Shown here: positions 7,194 through 17,700 of the stretch, one piece after another
Position numbering within the stretch: position 1 is the first letter of the stretch
Layout of the letters: each line of letters starts with the position of its first letter
NCBI GenBank assembly: GCA_023417655.1
Contig: JAEZFD010000042.1
Coordinates: forward strand, 1-37,393
DNA length: 37,393 nucleotides
Origin: Planctomycetota bacterium
Lineage (GTDB): Bacteria > Planctomycetota > Planctomycetia > Planctomycetales > Planctomycetaceae
Reading direction: 5' to 3'
The notes under the pieces: model-generated
What the model was told of the DNA's origin: nothing
Databases searched by the model: none
Seen by the model: only the letters and a program-made list of their open reading frames with translations
Translations under genes and position numbers: made by a program

Positions 7194-9473
7194 ATGCGTT
7201 TGTTCGTCGAACCCGTCTGGAGCTGGCCTTGGGTCTGCATCGCCATCGCGGCCCTGTTCGGCGTGGTCCTGCTGACTTACCCGCAGAGAGTAAAACAACT
7301 CTCACGGGGCTGGCGAAAAGTTCTGATCGGGCTGCGGTTGTTCTCGGCATTGCTGCTCGTCTTTCTCATGCTTCGGCCCTCGCTGGAGTTTTCAGAGACC
7401 GACAAACAGAACTCGGAACTCGTGGTGCTCTTTGACAGCAGTCGCAGTATGCAGACGCCCGACAGTCAGGGAGGTCTGACCCGCCGGGAAGCGGTCGTCA
7501 AACTCTGGCAGGACCTGCAGCCGCAGATTGAGGCGCTGGGCAAGGAAGTCGATCTGAAGCTGATGGACTTTGCTGACACCTTGAAGCCCATCACCGCGCC
7601 GGGAACAGGAGCGGAAGGGGAATTCACCGCGATCGGAAGAGTCTTTGATGAGCTGCGTGAGCAGACGAAGTCAGATCGTGTCATCGGAGTCATGCTGCTG
7701 AGTGATGGAGCTCAACGGGCGGCGGGCGATAACGATGTTGATCCCCTCCTTGCCGCGAGAAGGCTCTCGGAAGAAAAGGGGATTCCGATCAACCCTGTGG
7801 TCTTCGGGACTTCAGAGCTTTCAACAAGTGGCCTGGATCTGGCGGTTGAGGAACTGATTCTCGATCAGCCCGTGACCTTCGAACGAAAAGTGGTTCCGGT
7901 GCGATTGCGTGTCCGTCTTCAAGGAGCGGCCGGACGGAATGCCCGCGTTCAGTTGATGATTGAAGATCGGACAGGCAAAGCACTCGGTGAGTCGGGACCA
8001 TTGAAACCGATTCCGATCTCCCCTGAAGCAAAGTCCATTACCGAAATTCGAACTGCCGAGAATTCGACGGCGATGAATGTCGATCTGGCATTCGTCGCCG
8101 AACAGCCGGGTGACTATAAGATCGCTGCGGAGATCGTCCCGCAGGAAGGCGAAGTTCGGCTGAACAATAATCGGTTGGAGACGCTGATCACCGTTCGGAA
8201 GGGAGGCCTGAAAGTGGCCTACTTCGATCCATTGCGACTGGAGCAGAAGTTCATTCGTGAACTGAATGATACTTCCAAAATTCAACTGGATACGCAGTAT
8301 CTGATCGGCGGGAAGCGAGCCAACCCCGGGACGCTCGACCCGAAGATGTTCCAGCCCGGTGCTTATGACGTTTATCTCATCGGCGACCTGCCAGCTTCGG
8401 CGTTTCAGGTGCAGGGACAGGATCTGCTTGTGCAGTTGGCACAACGTGTTCGTGAAGGTGCCGGACTTGCCATGCTGGGAGGCGTTCGCAACTTCGGCGC
8501 CGGTGGATATGCCAATTCGCCGCTTGCCGAACTTCTGCCGGTCGAGATGTCGCCAGATGAACGGATTGCGCCGGGGGCTGCTCCCTCGCCGGGGTTAGGT
8601 CATCCCGTCAGGATGCTGCCGACGCGAGACGGTGAGCGGAAGTATCTCATGCAGCTGGCGACGCCGCAGAATGATCAGGCGTGGCGCATGCTGCCCGAAA
8701 TGTCAGGGGCCGCGAGGATTCTTCCGAAGTCCGGGGCGGTCGAAGTTTTGGCCGAATCAGAGCAGCTCGAACCGTTGATGATCGCCGCGGACACGGGTAA
8801 GGGCCGCGTGCTGGCGATTGCAGTTTATGAAACCTGGAAATGGCATCTGCATGGATTCACGGCCGAGCATCAGCGGTTCTGGCAGCAGGTGATGCTCTGG
8901 CTCGCGCGGAAAGAGTTTGATACCGATCAACCAGTTTGGGCTCGGGTGGAGCCCCGAAACTTTCCTCCACTGGCTCGCATTCCCATTGAGGTCGGCGCAC
9001 AGGATGCAGAGGGGAATCCGATCATGGACGCTCTGTTCGACGTGGAGTTGCTCCGCCCGGACGGAAAGACGGAGAAGGTCACCCCACAACGGGCTGGCAC
9101 AGGTGCAATCGCTGAATATCGACGCGCCGATGAGCCGGGTGATTACTGGGTTCGCGTTTCGGCATCGAGTCAGGGGAAGTCACTTGGGATGTCGGGAATG
9201 ACACGGTTCGTCGTTGACTCGCGAGATCTGGAGCTGGACCACCCGGCTTCTGATCCGACTCTGATGGCCGAGATTGCCACGCTGACCGGCGGAGCGGTGA
9301 TCCCGCCGGAATCACTCGGTGAGTACTTCACCACCTTATTGAAAGAAGGCATCCCAGGCGAGTTTAAACGAACCCATCGTCTGGCCCTGTGGGACGGGTG
9401 GCCGATCCTGTTATTACTGATCTCGGTGCTAAGCTTGGAATGGGCACTGCGGAAATGGAAAGGTCTTGTGTAA
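7194..9473 (+). CDS. membrane protein with VWA-like and glutamine-amidotransferase-like domains
   Basis: 759 residues. Two N-terminal membrane helices (about 10-30 and 44-62) are followed by a von Willebrand A-like domain (about 74-210) with an intact MIDAS start, FDSSRSM (DxSxS), and a later LLSDGA aspartate. Next come beta-rich CARDB/Ig-like segments (about 215-340), a class-I glutamine-amidotransferase-like fold (about 350-580, with LAMLGGVRNFGAGGY) lacking an obvious catalytic Cys, and one C-terminal helix (about 735-753). This is the architecture of the large BatA/BatB-associated membrane proteins common in planctomycetes, where they usually sit with MoxR ATPase and DUF58 genes. No such partners are in this window, so this copy is an orphan. 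Role unknown; the metal-binding VWA suggests protein-protein contact in the periplasm. Confidence 0.85.
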   Translation: MRLFVEPVWSWPWVCIAIAALFGVVLLTYPQRVKQLSRGWRKVLIGLRLFSALLLVFLMLRPSLEFSETDKQNSELVVLFDSSRSMQTPDSQGGLTRREAVVKLWQDLQPQIEALGKEVDLKLMDFADTLKPITAPGTGAEGEFTAIGRVFDELREQTKSDRVIGVMLLSDGAQRAAGDNDVDPLLAARRLSEEKGIPINPVVFGTSELSTSGLDLAVEELILDQPVTFERKVVPVRLRVRLQGAAGRNARVQLMIEDRTGKALGESGPLKPIPISPEAKSITEIRTAENSTAMNVDLAFVAEQPGDYKIAAEIVPQEGEVRLNNNRLETLITVRKGGLKVAYFDPLRLEQKFIRELNDTSKIQLDTQYLIGGKRANPGTLDPKMFQPGAYDVYLIGDLPASAFQVQGQDLLVQLAQRVREGAGLAMLGGVRNFGAGGYANSPLAELLPVEMSPDERIAPGAAPSPGLGHPVRMLPTRDGERKYLMQLATPQNDQAWRMLPEMSGAARILPKSGAVEVLAESEQLEPLMIAADTGKGRVLAIAVYETWKWHLHGFTAEHQRFWQQVMLWLARKEFDTDQPVWARVEPRNFPPLARIPIEVGAQDAEGNPIMDALFDVELLRPDGKTEKVTPQRAGTGAIAEYRRADEPGDYWVRVSASSQGKSLGMSGMTRFVVDSRDLELDHPASDPTLMAEIATLTGGAVIPPESLGEYFTTLLKEGIPGEFKRTHRLALWDGWPILLLLISVLSLEWALRKWKGLV

Positions 9474-9518
9474 GCCGGGACATCGTCCCTGCAAGATGCC
9501 TCAACTGAAAATAACAGC

Positions 9519-9551
9519 AAGCGGTCGACACAGGTGGGGTGTCGACCGCTT
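9519..9551. terminator. bidirectional rho-independent-like terminator
   Basis: Perfect 13-bp stem (AAGCGGTCGACAC at 9519-9531 with its complement at 9539-9551) and a 7-nt loop, followed on the plus strand by CCATGTTTTT. It lies between the convergent VWA/GATase-like gene and the TPR gene and can serve both. Confidence 0.85.
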
Positions 9552-9615
9552 CCATGTTTTTCAGCAATTCACTGAGGTTCTCTGACGGGAACCCGTGATG
9601 ATTGCCTGAAAGGTT

Positions 9616-10986
9616 TTACTTGGTGGTTCCTTTGGTTTCTCGCAGGGCCTGCTGCAGCTGAGTCGCTGCCTGCTGATATGGGAAAGCTGACCGGGTGGAA
9701 AGGGCTTTCTCGATCGCCTGTTGGGCAAGATCATTCCGCCCCTGCTCGGAATAAATGGCCGCAGCAAAGTAAGCCCCTTCTGAGCTGACAGGGCCGCTGC
9801 CGAGAATGCCGTCCATCAACTTCTGGGCGTCTTCGTTGCGACCGTTGCGATGCAGAGCCCAGGCGAGCAGCGTGGCGGCCTGGCGTCCCTGCGCTGTCTG
9901 AAGGTGGTTGTTCGTCTTGGAGATGACTTCCGCGTGCTCGAGCGCCAGACGGTTCTTCTGCGGATCATTCTGAGCAAGCAAAGAGAGAGCGAGGCCATTC
10001 ATCGCGTCATAGTTGCCCGGTTTGGCCTGGAAGACTTTCTGGAACTCCCCTTCCGCTTTCTGGAACTCTCCTCGCAGATAATCGACCTGAGCAATGATCA
10101 GTTCAGGCAGATAAGAATCCGGCTGAATCGAGTCGGCTTTCTTGGCGCAGTCCAGTGCCTGATCGAGATGACCTGTGCCGATGGCCCAGCGAGCGACGGA
10201 GATCTGTGTATCGAAATCTTCCGGATGCTTCTGCAGTGCGGCCTGCATCGACTTCTCGGCTTCGGCATCGCGCCCCAGACGCTCGTAAGCGTTGCCCAGT
10301 ACGATCTCAGCTGAAGGCAGTTGTGGATTGATCGCCCGAAGCTGCTCGAGCATAGCAGTCGCTTCGTCGAATCGCTCGGTATTAATCAGCACGATCGCCA
10401 GTCGCGATGCGATCTCAGCATTCTCAGGTGCGATTTCCTGCCATGCCCGTAGCGGGACTTCGGCTTCTTTCCAGAGTCCGCGCCGTTCATTCGCCAGCGC
10501 GGCTCCTGCATAAGCGCTGCTGAGCTGTTGGATACGGCGTTTCTCATTGCCGGTGTACTCCATGGCCACGTTCGCAGCCTGACGGAACAGAAGTTCCGCT
10601 TCGGCTAGGTGATCGTTCCGCAGTTGAAGATCGGCGAGCATGTTCCAGACTTCTGGATCATTGCTATTGCTGACAGCAGCGGCCTGCAAGGCATCAAGCC
10701 CGGGTTTGTTATTGCCGCTTGCGAAACAGAGGTGTGCGAACATCACCTCGCCGGGAGGCAGTTGCGTCTGCTTCTTGCGCGCTTCCCTCAACATCGACAG
10801 AGCCGCAGGGCCATTGCCGCGCTGAAACAGAACGATGGCATCGGAGACGTCGCGATAGCGATCGTCAACATTGTCCACTGCGGGACCCAGGAGTTGCGTA
10901 GCGGTCATTTGAGCCTGGAGGTTTGGGGCCATGGGAGCTCCGCAGAGGAGCGTAAAGGCAAACAACAGTTTTCTTGTCAGTCTCAT
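9616..10986 (-). CDS. exported tetratricopeptide-repeat protein
   Basis: 456 residues from the ATG at 10986 (a TTG two codons upstream is the only alternative). A signal peptide is visible (RLTRKLLFAFTLLCGAP, mature protein near QAQ at about 25). From about residue 45 to the end it is a continuous array of roughly ten to eleven 34-residue TPR units, recognisable by W/L-G-Y-A-P spacing such as NMLADLQLRNDHLAEAELLFRQA, GNAYERLGRDAEAEKSMQAA and YFAAAIYSEQGRNDLAQQAI. TPR arrays are protein-binding scaffolds; the partner cannot be read from the sequence. The protein would act in the periplasm or at the outer membrane. Its divergent neighbour across 800 bp is the large TpsA exoprotein gene, but a functional link is only a guess. 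Confidence 0.88.
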   Translation of the reverse strand: MRLTRKLLFAFTLLCGAPMAPNLQAQMTATQLLGPAVDNVDDRYRDVSDAIVLFQRGNGPAALSMLREARKKQTQLPPGEVMFAHLCFASGNNKPGLDALQAAAVSNSNDPEVWNMLADLQLRNDHLAEAELLFRQAANVAMEYTGNEKRRIQQLSSAYAGAALANERRGLWKEAEVPLRAWQEIAPENAEIASRLAIVLINTERFDEATAMLEQLRAINPQLPSAEIVLGNAYERLGRDAEAEKSMQAALQKHPEDFDTQISVARWAIGTGHLDQALDCAKKADSIQPDSYLPELIIAQVDYLRGEFQKAEGEFQKVFQAKPGNYDAMNGLALSLLAQNDPQKNRLALEHAEVISKTNNHLQTAQGRQAATLLAWALHRNGRNEDAQKLMDGILGSGPVSSEGAYFAAAIYSEQGRNDLAQQAIEKALSTRSAFPYQQAATQLQQALRETKGTTK

Positions 10987-11787
10987 TTGCAACTTTCAGT
11001 CTGTCGTCGTGGAAATCGGACATCCGGCGCGTGCGGGTCTCTGTCGCTGAATGAAATGACTTGCGTCGTTTCGCAGACAGACCCATCTCAGAGAACGCCG
11101 GAGGAGTGACCTGGAAAAAACTTCAGACGATGAATGCGCCATCCTGACATCCGGCTCAGGAGAGTCCCTGATTCATCGCAGTTCCTTCCGCGATTCTCGC
11201 GACCCCTGACTGATGGAAGCTCACGGTCAGGAAGTGCATTTAGCATCGACCTCCTGATTTAGCCGGCGCACGGCTTTCAGCACGTTTGCAGGAATGAAGC
11301 GGAATCACTCATAGGTGAGCTGTGGGTCTGTCGGCCGGATCCTTTTTCCCGTGTTGCCTGATGTCAACACGCCGGAAGATGCGATGCGTGATTTCGCGCT
11401 CATCCAGAGGCGATCACTGCCGCCTGCTCGCGCCAGTCCATGCAATGATTTGCTGGCAAGATTGAGGGTTGAGGAAATCTGTAATCATCGCAGTGAGGTG
11501 GATGACTGCGCGGGCAAAATTGACGATGACTGAGACCGAGAATGCGGTGACTGCGAGCTCTGAGGGATGTTTTCGGATCACGCAGTCGCAGTTCAGTCGA
11601 GTCGAAAACGCTCTCTCTCGGGCAGATTCGAGTCATTCCGTGCTGAACGGGCCACATGAGTTTGTTCCCGCTGTCGGGCAGCGGAGAACTTTCGGACAGC
11701 AGGCGCGGCCCCGCATGGCTCGGATCAACAGGACATTACGACCTCCCCCTACCTCCCAGTTTGAATTAAGACTTCGCGAGTATATCT
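10987..11787. other. 801-bp gene-free region upstream of the TpsA-type gene
   Basis: This divergent gap must hold the promoters for the TPR gene (minus) and the giant exoprotein gene (plus). Short open frames on both strands (for example 11315-11533 plus and 11400-11657 minus) overlap each other and show no domain, signal peptide or ribosome site, so I do not call them. No convincing riboswitch, large hairpin or direct repeat is visible. A long 5' leader for the exoprotein mRNA is possible. Confidence 0.5.
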
Positions 11788-14700
11788 ATGGCCAGCCTTG
11801 CACTCCGTGATTCGTTTCGGCGTCGCGTTTCTAAATGGACGGCGATGTCGCTGTTATGTCAGCAGATTCTATGGACTCCGGTGACGCTGGCGGCAGAGAA
11901 CCCGGTCGTCGTCGGTGGCGGGGCCGCGATCGTTCAGAATGGAACCAATCTGAATGTGACAACTCAGACTGACAGAACGATTATCAACTGGGATCAGTTC
12001 AACGTTGCCGCGGGCCACTCTGCAAACTTCTATCAGCCGTCATCTTCATCCGCAGTGCTAAACCGGGTCGTCACTCAAGGCAATCCGTCAGCCATCTATG
12101 GAAACCTGTTTTCCAACGGCAATGTCTATCTGGTGAATCCGTCGGGGATCGTCGTCGGACCGACCGGAACGATCAACACTAATGGCTTCACTGCGTCCGT
12201 GCTGGACATTGCGAATCGAGACTTCATGGCTGGTGGGCCATTGAACTTCGAGGGGAACAGCGTTGCCAGTATTCTCAATCAGGGGACGATTTCGACAGGC
12301 GCCGGTGGTGCGACACTCATCGGGAATCAGGTGATTAACGAAGGCCTGATTGAGAGCAAAGGAGGAAGTATTAACCTCCTCACTGGCGGAAGCGTTCAGT
12401 TGCGTCATGGTGGGATCTATACGCAGGCGGACCAGAAAACCGTGATGAACGGGATCAGCGAAACTGCTGCCCTAATTCGTAATAGCGGGACCCTCCGGGC
12501 AACGGGCGGGCTCGAGATCGGCGGGGACGTCTACCTCGTCAGTCCCGGCGGAACCATTCTGCAGGAAGCCGTCGTAAAAGCGGCGAAGGAAGCGACAGGC
12601 GGGAAAGTCGTTCTTGACTCCGGAGCTGGCAAAACAACAGTCACCGGGCAGATTGATGTGTCTGGCCCAGTCGGTGGTCAGGTCGCCATCACCGGGAAGC
12701 AGACCGAACTGCAGGGAGCCCGAATCGAAGCATCCGGCACCAATGGCGGGGGAACCGTCAAGATCGGCGGCGGCTTCCAAGGGAAGGACGCCACGGTCGC
12801 GAACTCCCGGTCGACGGTCATTGACCGTGACACGCAGATCATCGCTGATGCATTAATCTCCGGCGATGGAGGCCAAGTCTTTATCTGGTCGGACGGGAGC
12901 ACCCGACATTTCGGGTCTGTTTCTGCGAAGGGTGCCCGCCTGGGACAGGGAGGGTTCGTTGAAGTCTCGGGGAAAGAGTCGCTGGTTTATCAGGGACAAA
13001 CCCGAACTGGTGGCGGAACACTCCTGCTTGATCCCTATGACTACATCATTGATTGCGAAGCCGCCGAGACCATCAGTCTGGATCTCGGGGATAACAATGT
13101 GATCGTACTCACGACCGAAAATAATACATCGTACGGATCGACCGGTGAGGGAACCGGAAACGTGACCGTCAAGTCGTCGATTCTCTGGAATTCCGGAAAT
13201 TCGCTCACCCTGCTTGCGGTCGGTGACATCGTTTTCGAAGCAAGCGTCCAGAACTCAGGCTCGGGTGACCTGAACGTCGTCGCAGGCTGGGATCAATCGA
13301 CCGGGATCTGCGGGGCATCACCGTTTGATCTGTCAGCATTCGTTTCTATCGATGTGCTCAACGACTGCGATGTTTCTGCGTTCGGGAACAATGGTCACAG
13401 CGTCTTCATCGGCGGTGCAAGCCACGGGAGCTCTCTCGCAGTCGGGAGCGCCCATGGCTCGACCAATGTTTTTGCTCATGACCTGGTGCTCCGAGGAAGT
13501 GATACCGCAGGTGCTTCAGCGCAGCTGGGGTATTACCGTGTCGCAGGGCCAGAGGCCGCCGGAACTCAGATCACGAGCGGTGACATTCGCGTGGCTCTGA
13601 CAGGCGGCCTGACGGGACAGGCGGGAGCCATCGGGAACTTGTCTCCATCAACCTCTTATGTCCAGATCGGTCATGGCGGAAACCGGGTCGGTGCTGGAAG
13701 TACGCAGCAGTGGGATCACTCCGGGGACATTGACATCACCGTGAAAGAGAACCTCCTGTTCAGTGCAGGAAGTGGTGAGGTCACTTATGCCCTGCTCGGC
13801 CACGGCGGTGCGGGCAATGCGAATCTCAGTGGTGACTACTCGATTGAGGTTGGCGGGAGCATCACGTTTCAGGGCGGGAGCGGAACCTCCTCATCTGCAC
13901 ATCTCGGGCATTTCGCAGTCGGGAATCACAGCGGTGATCACTCAGTCGTTGCCTGGGAGGATGTCTCCTTTATCGGAGGATCCGGGCTGTATGCTGTCGC
14001 TCAGTTTGGTAACGGAGGGCCGGGAGCAACGGGGAACGATTCTGGAAACCTGCTGCTGGGCGCAGGCGGGAATCTTCTGCTTCAGGGTGGCTCGAACTCC
14101 AGCTACGCTCAGATCGGCCACGGTGATGCACTGAATCAATTCGGGGGGCTGGCCAGCGGTGATATTTACGTTTCCGCCGCCGGTGAGAGCTCTCTGGTGA
14201 ACGGCTCGAGCACATGGCGCATCGGTCATGGAACCGCGACTGCGAACGGCGTCAGCGATTCGAACATCTTCTTCTCGACCGGGACACTGGATTACTCCGC
14301 GACCAACGAGACGGCAGCGACTCAGACAGTCCTGAATCAGGACTTCATCGATAAAATGGTGACCAATCTGAAAAGTGGTCACGTGGCAATCGGCTCCACC
14401 AACCAGACCGCTGGAGAGACTGGCGGCATGGTGGTCGGGAGTAAGATTCTCTCAAAGAGCAGCAACAGTCTAAGCCTGCTGTCTCGAGCCGACATTCGCT
14501 TCCAGGATCATGTCCAACTCTCCGGCAGCGGTGACTTGAATGTTGTCGCAGGATGGTATGGCTTCGCAGGATTCGATTTTGATGGTGATTCTGGTCGAAT
14601 CCTTCCATTCAACCCATCAAGTCTGGTGATCGGCGGCAATCACTTCGACAACGATTATCTTGCATTCGGACTCGATTCCGGCAGTATCTATATCGGAAGC

Positions 14701-17700
14701 GCAGACCAGACCAAGTCAATCTCCGTCGGCAGTGCTTTCGGTGACACGAATGTCTTCGCTCATGACCTTGTGCTCCGCGGCAGTGACAGTGCTGCCGCTT
14801 CCGCTCAACTCGGCTATTACCATGTCGCCGGACAACCTGTTGACTCCGTTGTCGCGAGTGGGGATATCCGGGCATTCCTGACGGGGGATCTCAATGCTAC
14901 GGCCGGCTCCGAGGGAGGCTGGACCTCATCAACCTCTTACGTGCAGATCGGTCATGGGGGGAATCGCGGAGGGGATTTCGGTTCCCGTTGGGATTACCAG
15001 GGTGACATTGGTGTCTTCGCAATGGGTGATGTCTCCTTGCAGGCAGGATCCGGTGATGTCGCTTATGCCCTGATCGGCCATGGCGGCGGCTGGGCGAACA
15101 CGAACGCGACCGGTGACATTGGCGTGTACACGGCTGGCGACGTCAACGTCGTCGGTGGAAGCGGAGCAAGTTCCTTTGCTCAGATCGGACATCTGGGGGC
15201 GGGGGAGACAAGCGGTGACCACCTCCTGGTGGCACGCGGCGATATCTCATTCAAAGCTGGCGGCGGAGCTTATACGTTTGCGAAGTTCGGGAATGGTGGC
15301 ACCGGCTATGAAGGGACTCACAGTGGCGATTTGATTCTCCACACGCAGTCCGACCTGCTCCTTCAGGGCGGTGTCGATGGGACGGCGTTCGCTCAAATTG
15401 GCAACGGCGATGCGCTGAACGTGACAGAAGGATCGATCTCCGGTGACATTCTGATCCTCGTCGAGGATGAGACATCACTGGCGAAGGGCGAGTCACGGTG
15501 GCGAATCGGCCACGGAACAGCGACTCCGTTTGGGATCAGTGATGCGAATATCACTTTCCTGACCGGAACGCTCGATCAGATGTCCTTCAACGACAAGCCC
15601 GCGAAGCAAACTGTTCTCGATCAGGAGTTCATGTCGCAAATGGCCTTGAATCTGGAGGGCGGGCACGTCACGGTTGGATCTTTGAACCAAAACCGAGGCT
15701 CCCGTGGTGGAATGGTGGTCCAGGGCGAGATTGATGTTCAGACCTCAAACAGTCTGAGCCTGCTCTCCCGGGCCGACATCCGGTTTGAGAATTCCGTTCA
15801 GAACGCCGGAAATGGTGATCTGAACGTTGTGGCCGGCTGGAACGGAATCGCGGGACTTAACCTGGTTAGCGACACATTCGCTCCCTTTGACCCGACGAGT
15901 TTGCTTGAGGTCAATGTCATGAAAGGGCATTGGCATCCGTTCGGACAGAAAGATGGCAGCGTCTATCTGGGTAGCTCAAATCAGTCCACCGGTGTCGCCG
16001 TCGGCAGTGCTCATGGTCGAACAAATGTCTTTGCAGAAGACCTGGTCCTACGAGGAAGCGACAGCTCATTCGCGTATGCCCAACTGGGGTATCACCACAC
16101 TGAGGGCGGAGATGTCGGTCACACGATTGCCTCAGGCGATCTGAATGTCGCTTTGACCGGAAGTCTGACTGCAAAAGCTGGTTCGACCTCATTGAAGGGA
16201 CTGGGAGGATCGTCGTCCTACGTCCAGATCGGGCATGGAGGAAATCGACTGGAGTTCGGTCTGACTGATGCCTGGAATTATGAGGGCAACATCAGCATCG
16301 CCGCCGCTGGCGACATCAACTTCCAAGGGGGACGAGTCGCTGGCTCTTATGCGTTGCTGGGGCACGGAGGATTCGGAACGGTTGGGAATCTGAACGGGAA
16401 CATGAGCGTTGCTGCCAAGGATGATATCAGCTTCACAGCAGGCTCCGGTTCGAATGCGTTCGCTCAGCTCGGTCACGGGGGACTCGAGTCGAGTGGCTCG
16501 CGTCAGGGTGATCTGACGGTTTTCGCGGGGGATGATGTGTCATTCCGCGCAAACAACAATCAAGCCTACGCTCAGCTCGGCCACACCAGTTACCAGTCTG
16601 ACGACAGTCTGATTACCTGCCCTGTGATTTATGAGTTCGGTGGAAACATCCAGCTCTCATTGGGAGGCCAGCTGAAGCTGGACGGCGGAAGCTCCCACAA
16701 CATTGGAGCTGCCATCGGCCATGGCGGCATTCAGAACTCGACCCTCATCAATCAGTCAGTTTCAGGTGACATTAAAATCTGGATCGGTGAGGGGGCGGAA
16801 CTGAAAGCAGCGACCATCGGACACCAGCAGGGTGAGAATGGCGCTTATGCCTCAGGGAACACCTGGATCGCGGTCGAGCAGAAGCGATCGAGTTCGAAAC
16901 TGGAAGCGGATCGCCACAGCCAGTTTGTAAGTGCGGAGTCTGGCGAACTGCGGTTCTACCTGCCCTATCAGCGCACCCTGGCGGTCTCTGATAAGACTCT
17001 GTTCAACGGAGTTCAGGGAAAGAATCTGAAGAACGAACTGGGGTATCTGAAGAATCGGCAGGGAGATTACCAGCCATTCACAGGCCCTTATGACATTGAT
17101 TCCTCTCTCGGAAACTTCGGGTTCTATATTGAAGCAATTGGCTTGCTGGTCCAGGCGAACAATGGATCATCCACCTATGGTGACACCGGAGTCACGAATC
17201 CTGGCATGTCACTGATGGAAGGAAGCGAATCGCTGAAGGAGGGTGACACGCTGACCGGAATCGGACTCCGGACCAATTTCGACATCGACAAGTGGACCGA
17301 TGCCGGAACCTACTCGTTGAAAGTGAACGGCTATCGTCTTGACAGTGATTACGAACTGATTGGAACTTCCAATGGCATCTTCACGGTGAACAAGGCGAAC
17401 CTGGTCATCACCCCGAAAGATCAGAGCAAGACCTATGGGGATTCTTTGACGCTCGATCAGACAAAATTCAGCATTTATGGTCTGAAGAACGACGACAAGG
17501 TGTCTCAGGTGACTCTCTCCAGCTCGGGAACTTCCGCTGGAGCTGATGCCGGGAAGTATGACATCAAGGCAACTGGCATTGCCAAGAGTTCCAGTTTCAA
17601 GGCTTCAAACTACAACATCACTTACAAGACCAACTACAACGGTCTGACGGTCAACAAGGCCAACCTGGTCATCACGCCAAAGGACCAGAGCAAGACCTAC

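Noticed and set aside
11469..11810. 113-residue plus-strand open frame before the TpsA gene
   Set aside because: Overlaps the TpsA start in another frame and has no signal peptide, domain or ribosome site.
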